From NCBI GenBank assembly GCA_002311345.1, contig DCAA01000029.1, forward strand, positions 6,150 through 53,052: a stretch of 46,903 nucleotides of DNA, in the 5' to 3' direction. A program made the position numbers and the translations under genes. This document shows positions 1-8,471 of the stretch, one piece after another (position 1 is the first letter of the stretch; each line of letters opens with the position of its first letter). The stretch is from Planctomycetes bacterium UBA1146 (GTDB lineage Bacteria; Planctomycetota; UBA8108; UBA1146). The notes beneath the pieces are model-generated. The model saw only the letters and a list, made by a program, of their open reading frames with translations, was not told where the DNA came from and made no database searches.

Positions 1-11
1 GGGGGTCTCGG

Positions 12-644
12 TCACGATGTTCCACCGATCAACCTACCGGCGGGATCGATCAACATCTTCCACCTACCGACTCGGGTCTGGTCTCGACTACGACCCTGAT
101 ATTGGACGGTGCCGTTGGCTTCGCGGGTAACGCGTGCCGGGCCGATCGTCCAGATGAAGGAGCCGTCAGCACGTTGCTCCTCGACCACCGGATTGACTCC
201 GTTACCGATCCAGGTCAGTTGCAGCAAACCTTCCTGGCGGAAAAAGGGACGACCCGGATGAGGTGGCCTGTGGATCCAGATGATGCTGTCCGATTGCCAG
301 CGGTACATCACTCCTGCGATGCGAAACCGCGTTCTTACCAGTTCCACTTCGAGATCTCCGACCCGCAGGATGTCCGTTTCCTGGCGCCGCTCGATTTGCG
401 GTTTATGGTTTTCCTCGTCCGCATGGAGTTCGAAGCGGAAGCGGGCTCCCGCCCAGTGCAGAGTCGGGCTCCAGAGAGTTTGTTCCGAACGGATCTCGCC
501 AGAGCCTGTCTCGAACTGGTTGGCGCCTGTAGCAGGGGAAGGCGTTGACTGGCAGCCGACCACAAGCAAGAGCACAAAGTGTAACCACAGTAGTGTGCTT
601 GTGGTGGTGGTGAAACAGCCCTGGTACTCGGGCGCTGCAGTCAC
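12..644 (-). CDS. Putative lipoprotein of unknown function
   Basis: The protein has 210 residues. It starts at a GTG preceded by an AGGAA-type ribosome-binding site inside a 9-base spacer after the upstream gene. A hydrophobic stretch at about residues 18-30 ends in a lipobox-like LVVGC with Cys31, which suggests export and lipid anchoring. The remainder (about 40-210) is polar and rich in beta-prone segments with many Trp and Arg residues. No family is recognised. It lies directly downstream of another small exported protein on the same strand, so the two are probably co-transcribed. Envelope location is inferred; function is unknown. Confidence 0.6.
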   Translation of the reverse strand: MTAAPEYQGCFTTTTSTLLWLHFVLLLVVGCQSTPSPATGANQFETGSGEIRSEQTLWSPTLHWAGARFRFELHADEENHKPQIERRQETDILRVGDLEVELVRTRFRIAGVMYRWQSDSIIWIHRPPHPGRPFFRQEGLLQLTWIGNGVNPVVEEQRADGSFIWTIGPARVTREANGTVQYQGRSRDQTRVGRWKMLIDPAGRLIGGTS

Positions 645-653
645 TTGCTGTTC

Positions 654-1052
654 CTAACGATTCAGATGTCGAGTGAGGCGTTGAAGTCGCATGATTTCAG
701 CGTGCAACTGTCTGAGTTCGTATCTGAGTTGTTGTTGAGGGCTCTTCGGCCTTCCGGTGGCCTTGTGAAATTGCTGGTCGTCGAGAATCCCGGAGGCGCA
801 CAGCAAGAACTCGCTGACGAATTGATGTGATTGCGTGGAAAAGTTTGTCGGCATCTGGACCTGTTCATCGCGGATGCGATTGCGCAGTGCGCGGATGGCG
901 ATCCGTTGCTGAGGATCCAGATCCTGACGATCGATGTTGTGGAACAGTTCGTCGAATTGAGAAACGTGTCTGGCATCGAGTCCCATCGACAGAAGCGATA
1001 TCAAAAGAGTCAGCAGGAACAGACAGGGGGCCACTCTCGAAGTACGGACCAT
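654..1052 (-). CDS. Small secreted protein of unknown function
   Basis: The chosen ATG at 1052 has a good ribosome-binding site (GGAAGGATCGCCTTC before ATG) and gives 132 residues; an in-frame start 39 bases upstream lacks this support. The N-terminus (MVRTSRV, then a hydrophobic run of leucines to about residue 23) looks like a signal peptide. The rest is charged and predicted helical, with two Arg/Gln/Glu-rich segments, one near the C-terminus, resembling a short coiled coil. No family is recognised. It is the first gene of a probable two-gene unit with the lipoprotein downstream and is divergent from dprA. Confidence 0.55.
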   Translation of the reverse strand: MVRTSRVAPCLFLLTLLISLLSMGLDARHVSQFDELFHNIDRQDLDPQQRIAIRALRNRIRDEQVQMPTNFSTQSHQFVSEFLLCASGILDDQQFHKATGRPKSPQQQLRYELRQLHAEIMRLQRLTRHLNR

Positions 1053-1077
1053 GAAGGCGATCCTTCCGTGGGCTGTT

Positions 1078-1098
1078 GTGGGCGGCGGCAACGCCCAC
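1078..1098. repeat. Perfect 7-bp inverted repeat between divergent genes
   Basis: GTGGGCG and CGCCCAC flank a 7-base loop, in the 112-base spacer between the minus-strand secreted-protein gene and dprA. It would fall in the 5' leader of the minus-strand gene, about 26 bases before its start. It could be an RNA hairpin or an operator; nothing distinguishes these. A GATAAT at 1118-1123 could serve as a -10 for dprA, but no good -35 is seen. Confidence 0.35.
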
Positions 1099-1164
1099 CG
1101 GCAGGATACACCAAGACGATAATTTCGACATCAGATCTTCGCTCGAGGTGCCCTGGTTGCTTCT

Positions 1165-2106
1165 GTGGGCACTGACCAGCACCGGGCGACTCGAAGCGGA
1201 CACCTGGTGAATCGTTGCACTGGCACTTTTCCACAACTGATGCACCGTATCGGCACAGGAGGAGCCGTGCAGCATTCGAGCGATCGAGAGAGGATGGCAG
1301 ATCTTTGCTCGATCCCTCAACCACAGCTGCTGCGACCTGGAGACGCGTGCTGGCCTGTCATTCTCGATACCATTCCTTTTCCCCCTCGAACCCTCTACCT
1401 CAGTGGCAAACTGGCTTCCGAGCGCCCATCACTGGCCATCGTCGGCAGTCGCATGGCCTCGGTTTGTGGTCGGCGAATGTCCTTCGAGATCGCTGCCGCG
1501 TTGACTCGCGCAGGGTTTCGGGTGGTGAGTGGATTGGCCCACGGCATCGATGCCGCGGCACTGGAGGGGGCACTTCTTGGAGGTGGCCAGCCACTGGCAC
1601 TGCTGGGAAATGGACTGCCCGACATCTATCCGGCTGCAAATCGACAACTTGCTTCGAGGATCATCGCTGCAGGAGGAGCGCTGGTGACTGAATACCCTCC
1701 GGGGACTCCTCCGCGGCGGGGTCACTTTCCGCGCCGAAATCGCCTCATCAGCGGTTGGAGTCTCGGCGTGATCGTGGTCGAGGCGGCCAGGAAATCAGGA
1801 TCGATGAGTACTGCCCGTTATGCCATCGACCAGGGCCGGGAGTTGTTCGCCTTTCCCGGGTCGATCGACGGGGGAGGACACGAAGGTTGTCACGACTTGA
1901 TCCGCCACGGCGCTCATCTGGTGACAGATGGCGATGACATCCTGGAGATCCTGGCCGGGTTCGTGCCGTTCGACTCACACTCTCGTGACAAGGAGGAACT
2001 GTCTCGCCTGATGAAAGAGCATGGAGACGATCTGATGCGCCTGCTGGAAGTGACCGGCTGGTCCCCGGTGAGGTTACTCAAAGCATGGAGCCTCTGCTGC
2101 TGCTGA
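1165..2106 (+). CDS. dprA: DNA-processing protein DprA (Smf)
   Basis: DprA binds single-stranded DNA during natural transformation and loads RecA; it is cytoplasmic. The Rossmann-like core is clear: IVGSR at about residue 91, SGLAHGID at about 121, a PRRNRLISG motif at about 187, and a GSMSTARYAIDQGRELFAFPG region. The protein has 313 residues, at the short end for the family. The C-terminal winged-helix domain is cut short (last residues LLKAWSLCCC). The start is uncertain: the GTG at 1165 has a poor ribosome-binding site, GTG 1207 is an alternative, and another frame just upstream encodes a hydrophobic segment that looks like a DprA N-terminus. It converges with the cytochrome gene across 8 bases. 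Confidence 0.85.
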   Translation: MGTDQHRATRSGHLVNRCTGTFPQLMHRIGTGGAVQHSSDRERMADLCSIPQPQLLRPGDACWPVILDTIPFPPRTLYLSGKLASERPSLAIVGSRMASVCGRRMSFEIAAALTRAGFRVVSGLAHGIDAAALEGALLGGGQPLALLGNGLPDIYPAANRQLASRIIAAGGALVTEYPPGTPPRRGHFPRRNRLISGWSLGVIVVEAARKSGSMSTARYAIDQGRELFAFPGSIDGGGHEGCHDLIRHGAHLVTDGDDILEILAGFVPFDSHSRDKEELSRLMKEHGDDLMRLLEVTGWSPVRLLKAWSLCCC

Positions 2107-2114
2107 TCGCGTGT

Positions 2115-4577
2115 TCAGGGACAGATCGGATCGTCGCACTCGAGCGAGTCAGTGGTCGGATCACTGCCACAGGCCGGATAAGTCGGCTCTGGCATCGGAG
2201 CGGCTCCGGAGAAGAGGAAAGAGAGGATCCGAACCGGATCTGCAATGTCGTGGTTGCCGTCATCGTTGGCATCGCAGGAATCGTCGCAGGCGGCTGGTCC
2301 GCCGCCAGCGAACAGGATTCCGAGCGAGAAGATCGGATCGCCGATGTTGATCCCGCCGTCGTTGTTGCAATCACCGCGGGTGAAAGTTGGGTTGTCGAAG
2401 ATGATGGTGGAAGCATTCGCGAACGAGGGTGCGTACGCCTGGCCGCCGCTGGAGGAGACCAGATTCTGCACCGGGGGGGTGCCCAGATCATCGCTGAAGT
2501 AGAGCAGATCGCCTGCCGGAGGTTGGTTCGGATCGAGTGTCCCCTGCAGATAGGTGACGACCAGCACAGGGGTCATCAATGCGAAGGACAGCGTCTCCTG
2601 GAGCAAGAAATCGGAAACCACCGCCGAGGTGAATCCTTGCGGGAAGTAACTGATTTCGTGAAAGACGGGGCCGTTGCCGCCATTGAGGTCCGCCAGTGCA
2701 GGAGCCTCTGTGACCAGCGACGGACTGAGCAGGTTGGGGTCATTGCCGACCCCCATCGAAAAGGCTCCACATTCGATCACCACTCCGCTGGTCTGCTCGA
2801 TCTCGATCGTTGCATTCCACTCGTTACTGACCACCAGTGCCGGGATCTGGAACTGGAAGCCAGGATTTCCTGAACTGACGCTGATGGTGGCCGAATCCGA
2901 TTCCATCAGGAATCCGTAATCAGGAGCTTGCGCGTCCGGAAGTGGATCGCCGAGACCTCCGATGGTCCAGTTCTTGGCATCGACCATGTACTTCGGTGCT
3001 CTTCGATAGATGAGGCGTGATTGGACGGTCACATCGTCGTTGAGGCCGGAGACATCGAAGGAGACGGATGTAGTGTCGGTGGAGAGAGCAATGATCCGGT
3101 TGTCGCTACTGATGCTCGTTGCCTCGGTGAAGACGATGCCCTGGTTGCCCGCTGCATCCTGATTGATCTTGGCAAATAATTTCCCTGGTAGCCCCGCGAA
3201 GTTGCCTAGGGTGGGATCTCCGATGCCACCGAGATCGTGGATCGTGTCTCCCGAGATCTGGACCAGCGAATTGCCGACAGAATCGCTCGCCGTGATACGA
3301 AGAATCATGTTGCGAAGAGTGACCCCCGTCGGTACCGAGTGGCCGGTCTGATCGTTGAAAATCTCCACCTCGACCTGCAACTGCGAACCGACTTGCTGGG
3401 TGTTCATCGTCAGAGTGACAGCGTTCTGGAGGTATGTCGCAGAAGTACCCTGGATGTCGTGACCATGAACGGTGGAGGGATCGCGAAGTAGCGCCGGAAA
3501 GATCGCCTGGCACGCCTCGATCGGGACGCTGGAGAAGGGCAGCATGTGGCAATCGACACAACTCTGGTACAGAGGGTCGTTCGGGTCTCCGTACGGTGAG
3601 TTCTGCCATTCCGAGTAGGTTTCCTGGGCCGGGATGCTGCTGGACTCGTTGAAATCGTTGTCGTGATCGGGATCGTTATTGTACTCGTGGCATACGGCAC
3701 AGACTTCAGCAGCGAGTTGCGGTTGGAAACTACCCCGCATCACGTTGGAGATGACGAAATCCACATCTCCCAGCAATCCATACATCACCTGCTCGACGAG
3801 GCCGCTCGAATCAGGGCGGGTCACGGTAACGGCTCCGGCGATGAAACCGGTGGCATCGATCTGTGCCACATCGACATCTGCGATCTTGTGGCATGCCTCG
3901 CACGAGACTCCTCTCAGTTGCGCATCGGTGGGGGAGCCTGAAAGGGGATCGAGCGGCTGGAATGGGTTGGCCAACCAACCTTCCGGTTGATGGCACGAGG
4001 CGCAACTACCACTGGGCTCGTCAACCGCATGAACTGAATCCTCCGTGTAGACAAAACCACCGGATCCGCCGACCGTCCCGGTTCCATCGAAGAGGTCGTA
4101 GACCCAACTGTTGAGGCCAGTGGATGCCATCCGGGAAGTGTCCCATTGCTGAAACTGTGAATCGTGACAGGACGCACACTGGAAGGGGCTCATGAGGTTG
4201 TAGTTCGGATCATCGGAGCGGGGGACCGGATCGAGCGAGATGGTGACGTTTGTTGCAGGAGTGGTGACCGTGACGGATTGGTTGTAGTAGCCCTTCTTCG
4301 CTCCAGCGATGACCAGACCGATCCCGTTGACATTTGCTAGATTGAAGGAGCCATCGGATGCTGCGGTGGTGTGTTGCACCGTTGCCTGGAGAGTGACCCG
4401 GGCCTCACCGATGGGAACTCCGGTGGTGCTGTCGAGCACGGTTCCGGAAACCTGACCCGCAAGCGGCGGCGCAACGATGAGCAAAGGCAATAACCACACC
4501 CACAACAGCAGACGCTGGCTGGACAAGCAGGGTCCGATAAAGGGAGAGCGGTGTGTGTCCACGATAATCCCCATCAT
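2115..4577 (-). CDS. Secreted five-haem cytochrome c with dockerin-like C-terminus
   Basis: The protein has 820 residues starting at the ATG at 4577. The frame stays open to 5219, but that extension runs antisense to the kinase gene and lacks protein-like character. Order: signal peptide (leucine-rich, residues about 20-42, ending near PPLAGQ); a carboxypeptidase-regulatory-like beta domain (about 43-120); five CXXCH haem motifs at about 134 (CASCH), 192 (CASCH), 226 (CEACH), 293 (CAVCH) and 340 (CVDCH); a long beta-rich region (about 370-720); and two EF-hand-like calcium loops (about 731-790) with a Pro-rich, Cys-containing tail. The haem region resembles the cytochrome c-554 type of multihaem proteins. 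It is probably periplasmic or cell-surface. The electron-transfer partner is unknown. Confidence 0.8.
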   Translation of the reverse strand: MMGIIVDTHRSPFIGPCLSSQRLLLWVWLLPLLIVAPPLAGQVSGTVLDSTTGVPIGEARVTLQATVQHTTAASDGSFNLANVNGIGLVIAGAKKGYYNQSVTVTTPATNVTISLDPVPRSDDPNYNLMSPFQCASCHDSQFQQWDTSRMASTGLNSWVYDLFDGTGTVGGSGGFVYTEDSVHAVDEPSGSCASCHQPEGWLANPFQPLDPLSGSPTDAQLRGVSCEACHKIADVDVAQIDATGFIAGAVTVTRPDSSGLVEQVMYGLLGDVDFVISNVMRGSFQPQLAAEVCAVCHEYNNDPDHDNDFNESSSIPAQETYSEWQNSPYGDPNDPLYQSCVDCHMLPFSSVPIEACQAIFPALLRDPSTVHGHDIQGTSATYLQNAVTLTMNTQQVGSQLQVEVEIFNDQTGHSVPTGVTLRNMILRITASDSVGNSLVQISGDTIHDLGGIGDPTLGNFAGLPGKLFAKINQDAAGNQGIVFTEATSISSDNRIIALSTDTTSVSFDVSGLNDDVTVQSRLIYRRAPKYMVDAKNWTIGGLGDPLPDAQAPDYGFLMESDSATISVSSGNPGFQFQIPALVVSNEWNATIEIEQTSGVVIECGAFSMGVGNDPNLLSPSLVTEAPALADLNGGNGPVFHEISYFPQGFTSAVVSDFLLQETLSFALMTPVLVVTYLQGTLDPNQPPAGDLLYFSDDLGTPPVQNLVSSSGGQAYAPSFANASTIIFDNPTFTRGDCNNDGGINIGDPIFSLGILFAGGGPAACDDSCDANDDGNHDIADPVRILSFLFSGAAPMPEPTYPACGSDPTTDSLECDDPICP

Positions 4578-4820
4578 GAGGAAACCTGGCCTTCCGACGG
4601 GCGGACCGATTGTGGGCGGACTACAGAGCGCTGGTGGGCATCTTAGCCGATCGCAGAGATGGAGCCACTGAAGTGGCCCCGGCAGCCCCATCCTATCGTC
4701 TGAGAGCGACAACAGGGTCAAATTCGGCCCACGGCTCCCCTCGCGAGCGGACGAAATCACCAATTCGTCGTAGAATTGAATGGGAACCCGTCGTTCCCTT
4801 CCCCGTGGAAGAGGAGCCCC
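4578..4820. promoter_or_regulatory. Divergent intergenic region, cytochrome and kinase genes
   Basis: This 243-base spacer must hold both promoters. For the kinase, TAGAAT at 4771-4776 is a candidate -10 (5/6 to TATAAT) with a weak -35 17 bases upstream. For the cytochrome, on the minus strand, TTGACC (4716-4721) and TAGGAT (4690-4695) resemble -35 and -10 elements, but their 20-base spacing is longer than usual. No small gene is evident. Confidence 0.3.
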
Positions 4821-7800
4821 GTGAGTCACTGCGAACCCAACTCCTCTATCGCTGGCAGATTTGCTCCCGTTTCGCTGCTGGGGCGTGGCGCGATGGGGGA
4901 GGTCTGGTTGGCCCGCGAACGGGTCAGCGGACCGCAAGTGGCCCTCAAACTGGTCTCCCCGGAGGATTCCATGGGGCCGGTGGGAGCACGCCACCGCAGG
5001 GAGTATCTGAATCTCTCCTGTCTCCGACATCCCTCGATCCTGCAGGTATACGACTACGGCGTCGACCACAGAGATGGAGCGAGGTGGTTCAGTTCCGAAG
5101 TGCTCCGGGGCCCGGTTTCTGGAGAACTCGCCGGCAACCTCTCGCTCCATCGGTGGCTCGAGATGTGCCAAGGGATACTGAGTCCGCTGGCATTCCTGCA
5201 TCGAAATGGCTGGGTTCACGGCGATATCAAATCGGACAATGTCCGTTTCAGAGACGTGCCTCGTGACGAGAGTCCGCTCGATCCGGTGCTACTGGATTTC
5301 GGACTCAGTCACCTCCAGGGATATCCCCAAGAGCACAAGATCCTCGGTACACCGCATTCGATGCCACCGGAACAGTGGCTTGGTGAACCACCCGATTCTC
5401 GCGGCGACGTTTACTCTGCCGGGATTCTCTTTTACCAGTTGTGGTGTGGACGTCTCCCGTTCACCGGAAACGAGCGTTCGAGGCTGGGACGTGCTCATCT
5501 CCAGGAAGATCCGCCAGCACTGGATCAATTGAGAGCGGGTCTTCCCGCCGAGGTGATCGAGTGGTTGCAGAAGATGCTGGAGAAACGTCCTGACGATCGG
5601 CCGCAAGATGCGGGCGAAGTGAGGAATCTACTCGATAAGGTTTGCTGCCGTTTGGGGGTCAAACTTCGAGCAGAGTCGTGCTCATCGCTGGCATCTCAGG
5701 TGCGATACGGCGGACCTTCTCGCGTTCAGACCGATGCCCTGTTCGAGGCACTGATGGAAACCGTCGAGGGCGGCCAGGATGGGGGCATCGTTGTTCATCT
5801 GCACCGCAGGGGCGGAGATCGAAGGCGTATCGCACGGTCGGTCCGTACCCACCTGATGGCCCGGGGGATCCCGGTGATTGCGATCGATCCAGATTCCGCG
5901 ACTGCTGGCGAAGATGTAGCCAGGAAGGTCGTTTCCGGCACCGAAGTCGCCATCGCGGTGGTCGAGCAACCTGGACTCGGGAGTGCTGAACTCCGCTCTG
6001 CTCTCGAATGTAGCCAGATTGGATCTTGCACAATCATCTGGTGGGTCAACTGCTCCAGCGTTCCTTCCGGTTATCTGGGAGAGGTGATTGCAAAACGACC
6101 GACTCGCAAGATTCAGACCGATGCCCTCGAAGCGATGGACCTGGGAGACTGGCTCGCAAGGGCGATTCCCGGCGCCGTCGTCCCCTCCAATTTGCGCCAT
6201 CGTCTCGATCGGTGGGGCCAGGGGAGCCCGGCCATCTGGGAACGTGTGCTGATCGGTCGGATCGAGGCGGGTCAATTGACGCACGACGGTCTTCGCTGGT
6301 GCTGGCAAGATCTGGACCAGTATCCCGAGGATCGTTGGCGAGCCCGCGTTGTCGAGCAAACCGAGCATCTCCCTGAAGATGAACTCTCAATCCTGCGTGC
6401 GCTCTCGATCCTGAGGGCTCCAGCAACACCTTCTGATGTGCTCCGGGTGGCGGGTATCGAGCGGGGGAAACTGCCGGCTCTGGCATCGAGACTGGTACAG
6501 AAGCGCTGGATACGTATCGAGGGTGATCTTCACTGGTGTGAGCCCTTCCAGTCGTATGGGATCTTGAGTGGCATCTGCGCCTCGACCAGAAAAGAATTTC
6601 ATCGACGCGCCTCTCGATTGAACAGTCTGGATCTACTCGCGAAAGCTCGCCACCTGTTGAGTTCGGGAGACGCTGAATCTGCAGCAAATTGTTTACAACC
6701 CTGGTTGCATGACGAAGCAAGGTTGCGGCTAAATACCGAGGATCTTGTCGAGGTTCTCACTCCCCTGGTCGATGTCGTGGACGGCGACCTGAAGGCTCCT
6801 CTGGCCGAGTTACTCGGACGAGCCGAAGACCTGCTCGGAAACCCGGCGCGTCGAGATCGCGCCTGGCGCATCTGCTCCTCTTTGCTGACTTGTGCCAGTA
6901 CCGCTGCGCTCCGGCTTGCCCGCTGGCGTGCTCATACTACAAGACGCGATGGCGATCCCCGCGAAGCCCTTCGAATCCTCGACGAGATTTCGGATTTCGA
7001 AAATTTGCAATGCCCCGATGCATGCGATGAAAAGACGCGAATCGCCGTCGAGTATTCACGGGTGCAGCGAACGCTGGCCAGACGGGGTCAGGGACCGGTG
7101 CCGACTCTCGAGGAGCCCAGTCATCGGGGAGCACTGCTGAATGAAATTCTTCTGGAGAAGTGCCGCTGTGCTCTCGCCAGGGGAGCGCGACTTCAAGCTG
7201 CTGATCTCGCTGATCTGGTGATCGAGCAGTGCGGTGGCGATGGCCGTCTCATCGTGGAGGCTCAATGTCTAAGAGCCCGCTCGAGAGAGGATCTCCGATC
7301 GTTGCGAATCTGGAGTCGCCTTCATGAGTTCCTCAGTCGAAGGTCGTGCTTGTGGGAGGCGGCTGTGGTTGCTGGGATCGAGTCGGCAGAGTCTGCGATG
7401 CGGTTAGGATGCGAGCAGTTGGCAAGATCCGAGATCTCTCCGCTCGTCGCCGAGGCACGTCAACGATGTCTTGGTCAATTACCGAGAGCTCTTCTGTTGC
7501 TGGCTCGGTGTGAAGCCGGAGTCGGCTGGATCCGGACCGCCTCTTCTTGTCTTCAGGAGGCTCTTGCCCTCGATGGCCCCGCTGGGATTGTTGCCTGGGA
7601 AGGGAACCTGCTTGTGGCCACTTCCGAGTGGGCTGCAGGTCGATGCCGCACGGCCCGTCAAATCCTCCTCTCGGCTGCTTCAGAAGGCGCGCCGCACGAA
7701 AGTGAGTGTGTCGATGTTCACTCGCGCCACGCCATCCTGGAGAGTCGCTGCGCTTTCTCCAGTGGAGAGCCTCAACAGGCGCTCGCCATCATCGACCGCG

Positions 7801-8429
7801 GCATCACAATACTGCGACTGCGCGGGACAGCGCGCGATTTATCTCCCCTACGTCACGAACGAGTGAGGATTCTCGAACGACTCGGACATACCGCCAAGGC
7901 CCAGACGGAACGACGTAGGATCTGCCCAGGATCGATTGCCGAGCCTGGAATTGATCCCGAGCCGTCCGGATTGCGGCGCGCCAGAGAGGCTCTCGATCGA
8001 CGCAGAACCCTGCTGCTTCGTTGTGGCGACCCCCAACAAGCCGACAGTTACCTGGAGGCGGCTGCCCTGGATGTACTGAGACTGAGAGCCCAGCCACTGT
8101 CGGCCTGGTTGACGCTGCAAAGAAGCGAGCAATTGAGTCCCCGGGAGCGTGACCGGATTGCTTGTAGCGTCTGGAAGAGAGTGGTTGGCATCGAATCTCG
8201 CGAGGGCCACGCAGCGATCCTGTTGTGGTGGGCACAGGCCCGCGAAGCCTGTGGAGATGCTGAATCGGGAGCCAGGCTCAGGCAGGCAGCGCTGCGCGAG
8301 GTCGATCGGTGGCAACAAAGGAGTCCTTCCGGCACTCGCTGGAAGCAACTGGCTCTGTTGCTGGGCGTTGGCGGGCTCGGTTCAGAAGCAGTTCCCGGGA
8401 ATGGTGGCCGTAACGCAGCACTGGCGTAG
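4821..8429 (+). CDS. Ser/Thr protein kinase with degenerate STAND-like and helical-repeat regions
   Basis: The GTG at 4821 follows GGAAGAGGAG closely and gives 1,202 residues; a TTG 45 bases upstream is possible. The kinase domain (about 12-290) has the glycine loop GRGAMGEV (21-28), Lys43, the catalytic loop HGDIKSDN (133-140; HGD instead of the usual HRD), DFG at 159-161 and a PPE version of APE, so it should be active. Residues about 315-520 look like an AAA/STAND ATPase without a proper P-loop (RGGDRRR where GxxGxGKS would stand), followed by a winged-helix-like segment. The last 600 or so residues are Ala/Leu/Arg-rich helices of TPR type. No transmembrane segment is visible, so it is probably cytoplasmic. 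Substrate unknown; the layout recalls PknK-like regulators. Confidence 0.85.
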   Translation: MSHCEPNSSIAGRFAPVSLLGRGAMGEVWLARERVSGPQVALKLVSPEDSMGPVGARHRREYLNLSCLRHPSILQVYDYGVDHRDGARWFSSEVLRGPVSGELAGNLSLHRWLEMCQGILSPLAFLHRNGWVHGDIKSDNVRFRDVPRDESPLDPVLLDFGLSHLQGYPQEHKILGTPHSMPPEQWLGEPPDSRGDVYSAGILFYQLWCGRLPFTGNERSRLGRAHLQEDPPALDQLRAGLPAEVIEWLQKMLEKRPDDRPQDAGEVRNLLDKVCCRLGVKLRAESCSSLASQVRYGGPSRVQTDALFEALMETVEGGQDGGIVVHLHRRGGDRRRIARSVRTHLMARGIPVIAIDPDSATAGEDVARKVVSGTEVAIAVVEQPGLGSAELRSALECSQIGSCTIIWWVNCSSVPSGYLGEVIAKRPTRKIQTDALEAMDLGDWLARAIPGAVVPSNLRHRLDRWGQGSPAIWERVLIGRIEAGQLTHDGLRWCWQDLDQYPEDRWRARVVEQTEHLPEDELSILRALSILRAPATPSDVLRVAGIERGKLPALASRLVQKRWIRIEGDLHWCEPFQSYGILSGICASTRKEFHRRASRLNSLDLLAKARHLLSSGDAESAANCLQPWLHDEARLRLNTEDLVEVLTPLVDVVDGDLKAPLAELLGRAEDLLGNPARRDRAWRICSSLLTCASTAALRLARWRAHTTRRDGDPREALRILDEISDFENLQCPDACDEKTRIAVEYSRVQRTLARRGQGPVPTLEEPSHRGALLNEILLEKCRCALARGARLQAADLADLVIEQCGGDGRLIVEAQCLRARSREDLRSLRIWSRLHEFLSRRSCLWEAAVVAGIESAESAMRLGCEQLARSEISPLVAEARQRCLGQLPRALLLLARCEAGVGWIRTASSCLQEALALDGPAGIVAWEGNLLVATSEWAAGRCRTARQILLSAASEGAPHESECVDVHSRHAILESRCAFSSGEPQQALAIIDRGITILRLRGTARDLSPLRHERVRILERLGHTAKAQTERRRICPGSIAEPGIDPEPSGLRRAREALDRRRTLLLRCGDPQQADSYLEAAALDVLRLRAQPLSAWLTLQRSEQLSPRERDRIACSVWKRVVGIESREGHAAILLWWAQAREACGDAESGARLRQAALREVDRWQQRSPSGTRWKQLALLLGVGGLGSEAVPGNGGRNAALA

Positions 8430-8432
8430 AAT
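8427..8432 (+). promoter_or_regulatory. Possible -10 element for aspS
   Basis: TAGAAT overlaps the TAG stop codon of the kinase gene and lies 40 bases before the aspS start. A -35 is weak (TGGCCG, spacing 16). It is listed because the same hexamer recurs upstream of other genes here. aspS may instead be read through from the kinase gene. Confidence 0.2.
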
Positions 8433-8471
8433 CCCCGGGACGGAGGGTTCCTCTGGGGAAGGGGTATCGAG

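Noticed and set aside
2085..2873. 262-codon plus-strand frame antisense to the cytochrome gene
   Set aside because: Charge-rich, no recognisable domain, and opposite a gene with clear signal peptide, haem motifs and EF-hand tail.
4578..5219. Extended N-terminus of the cytochrome
   Set aside because: The extra 214 residues are antisense to the kinase catalytic domain and would bury the signal peptide.
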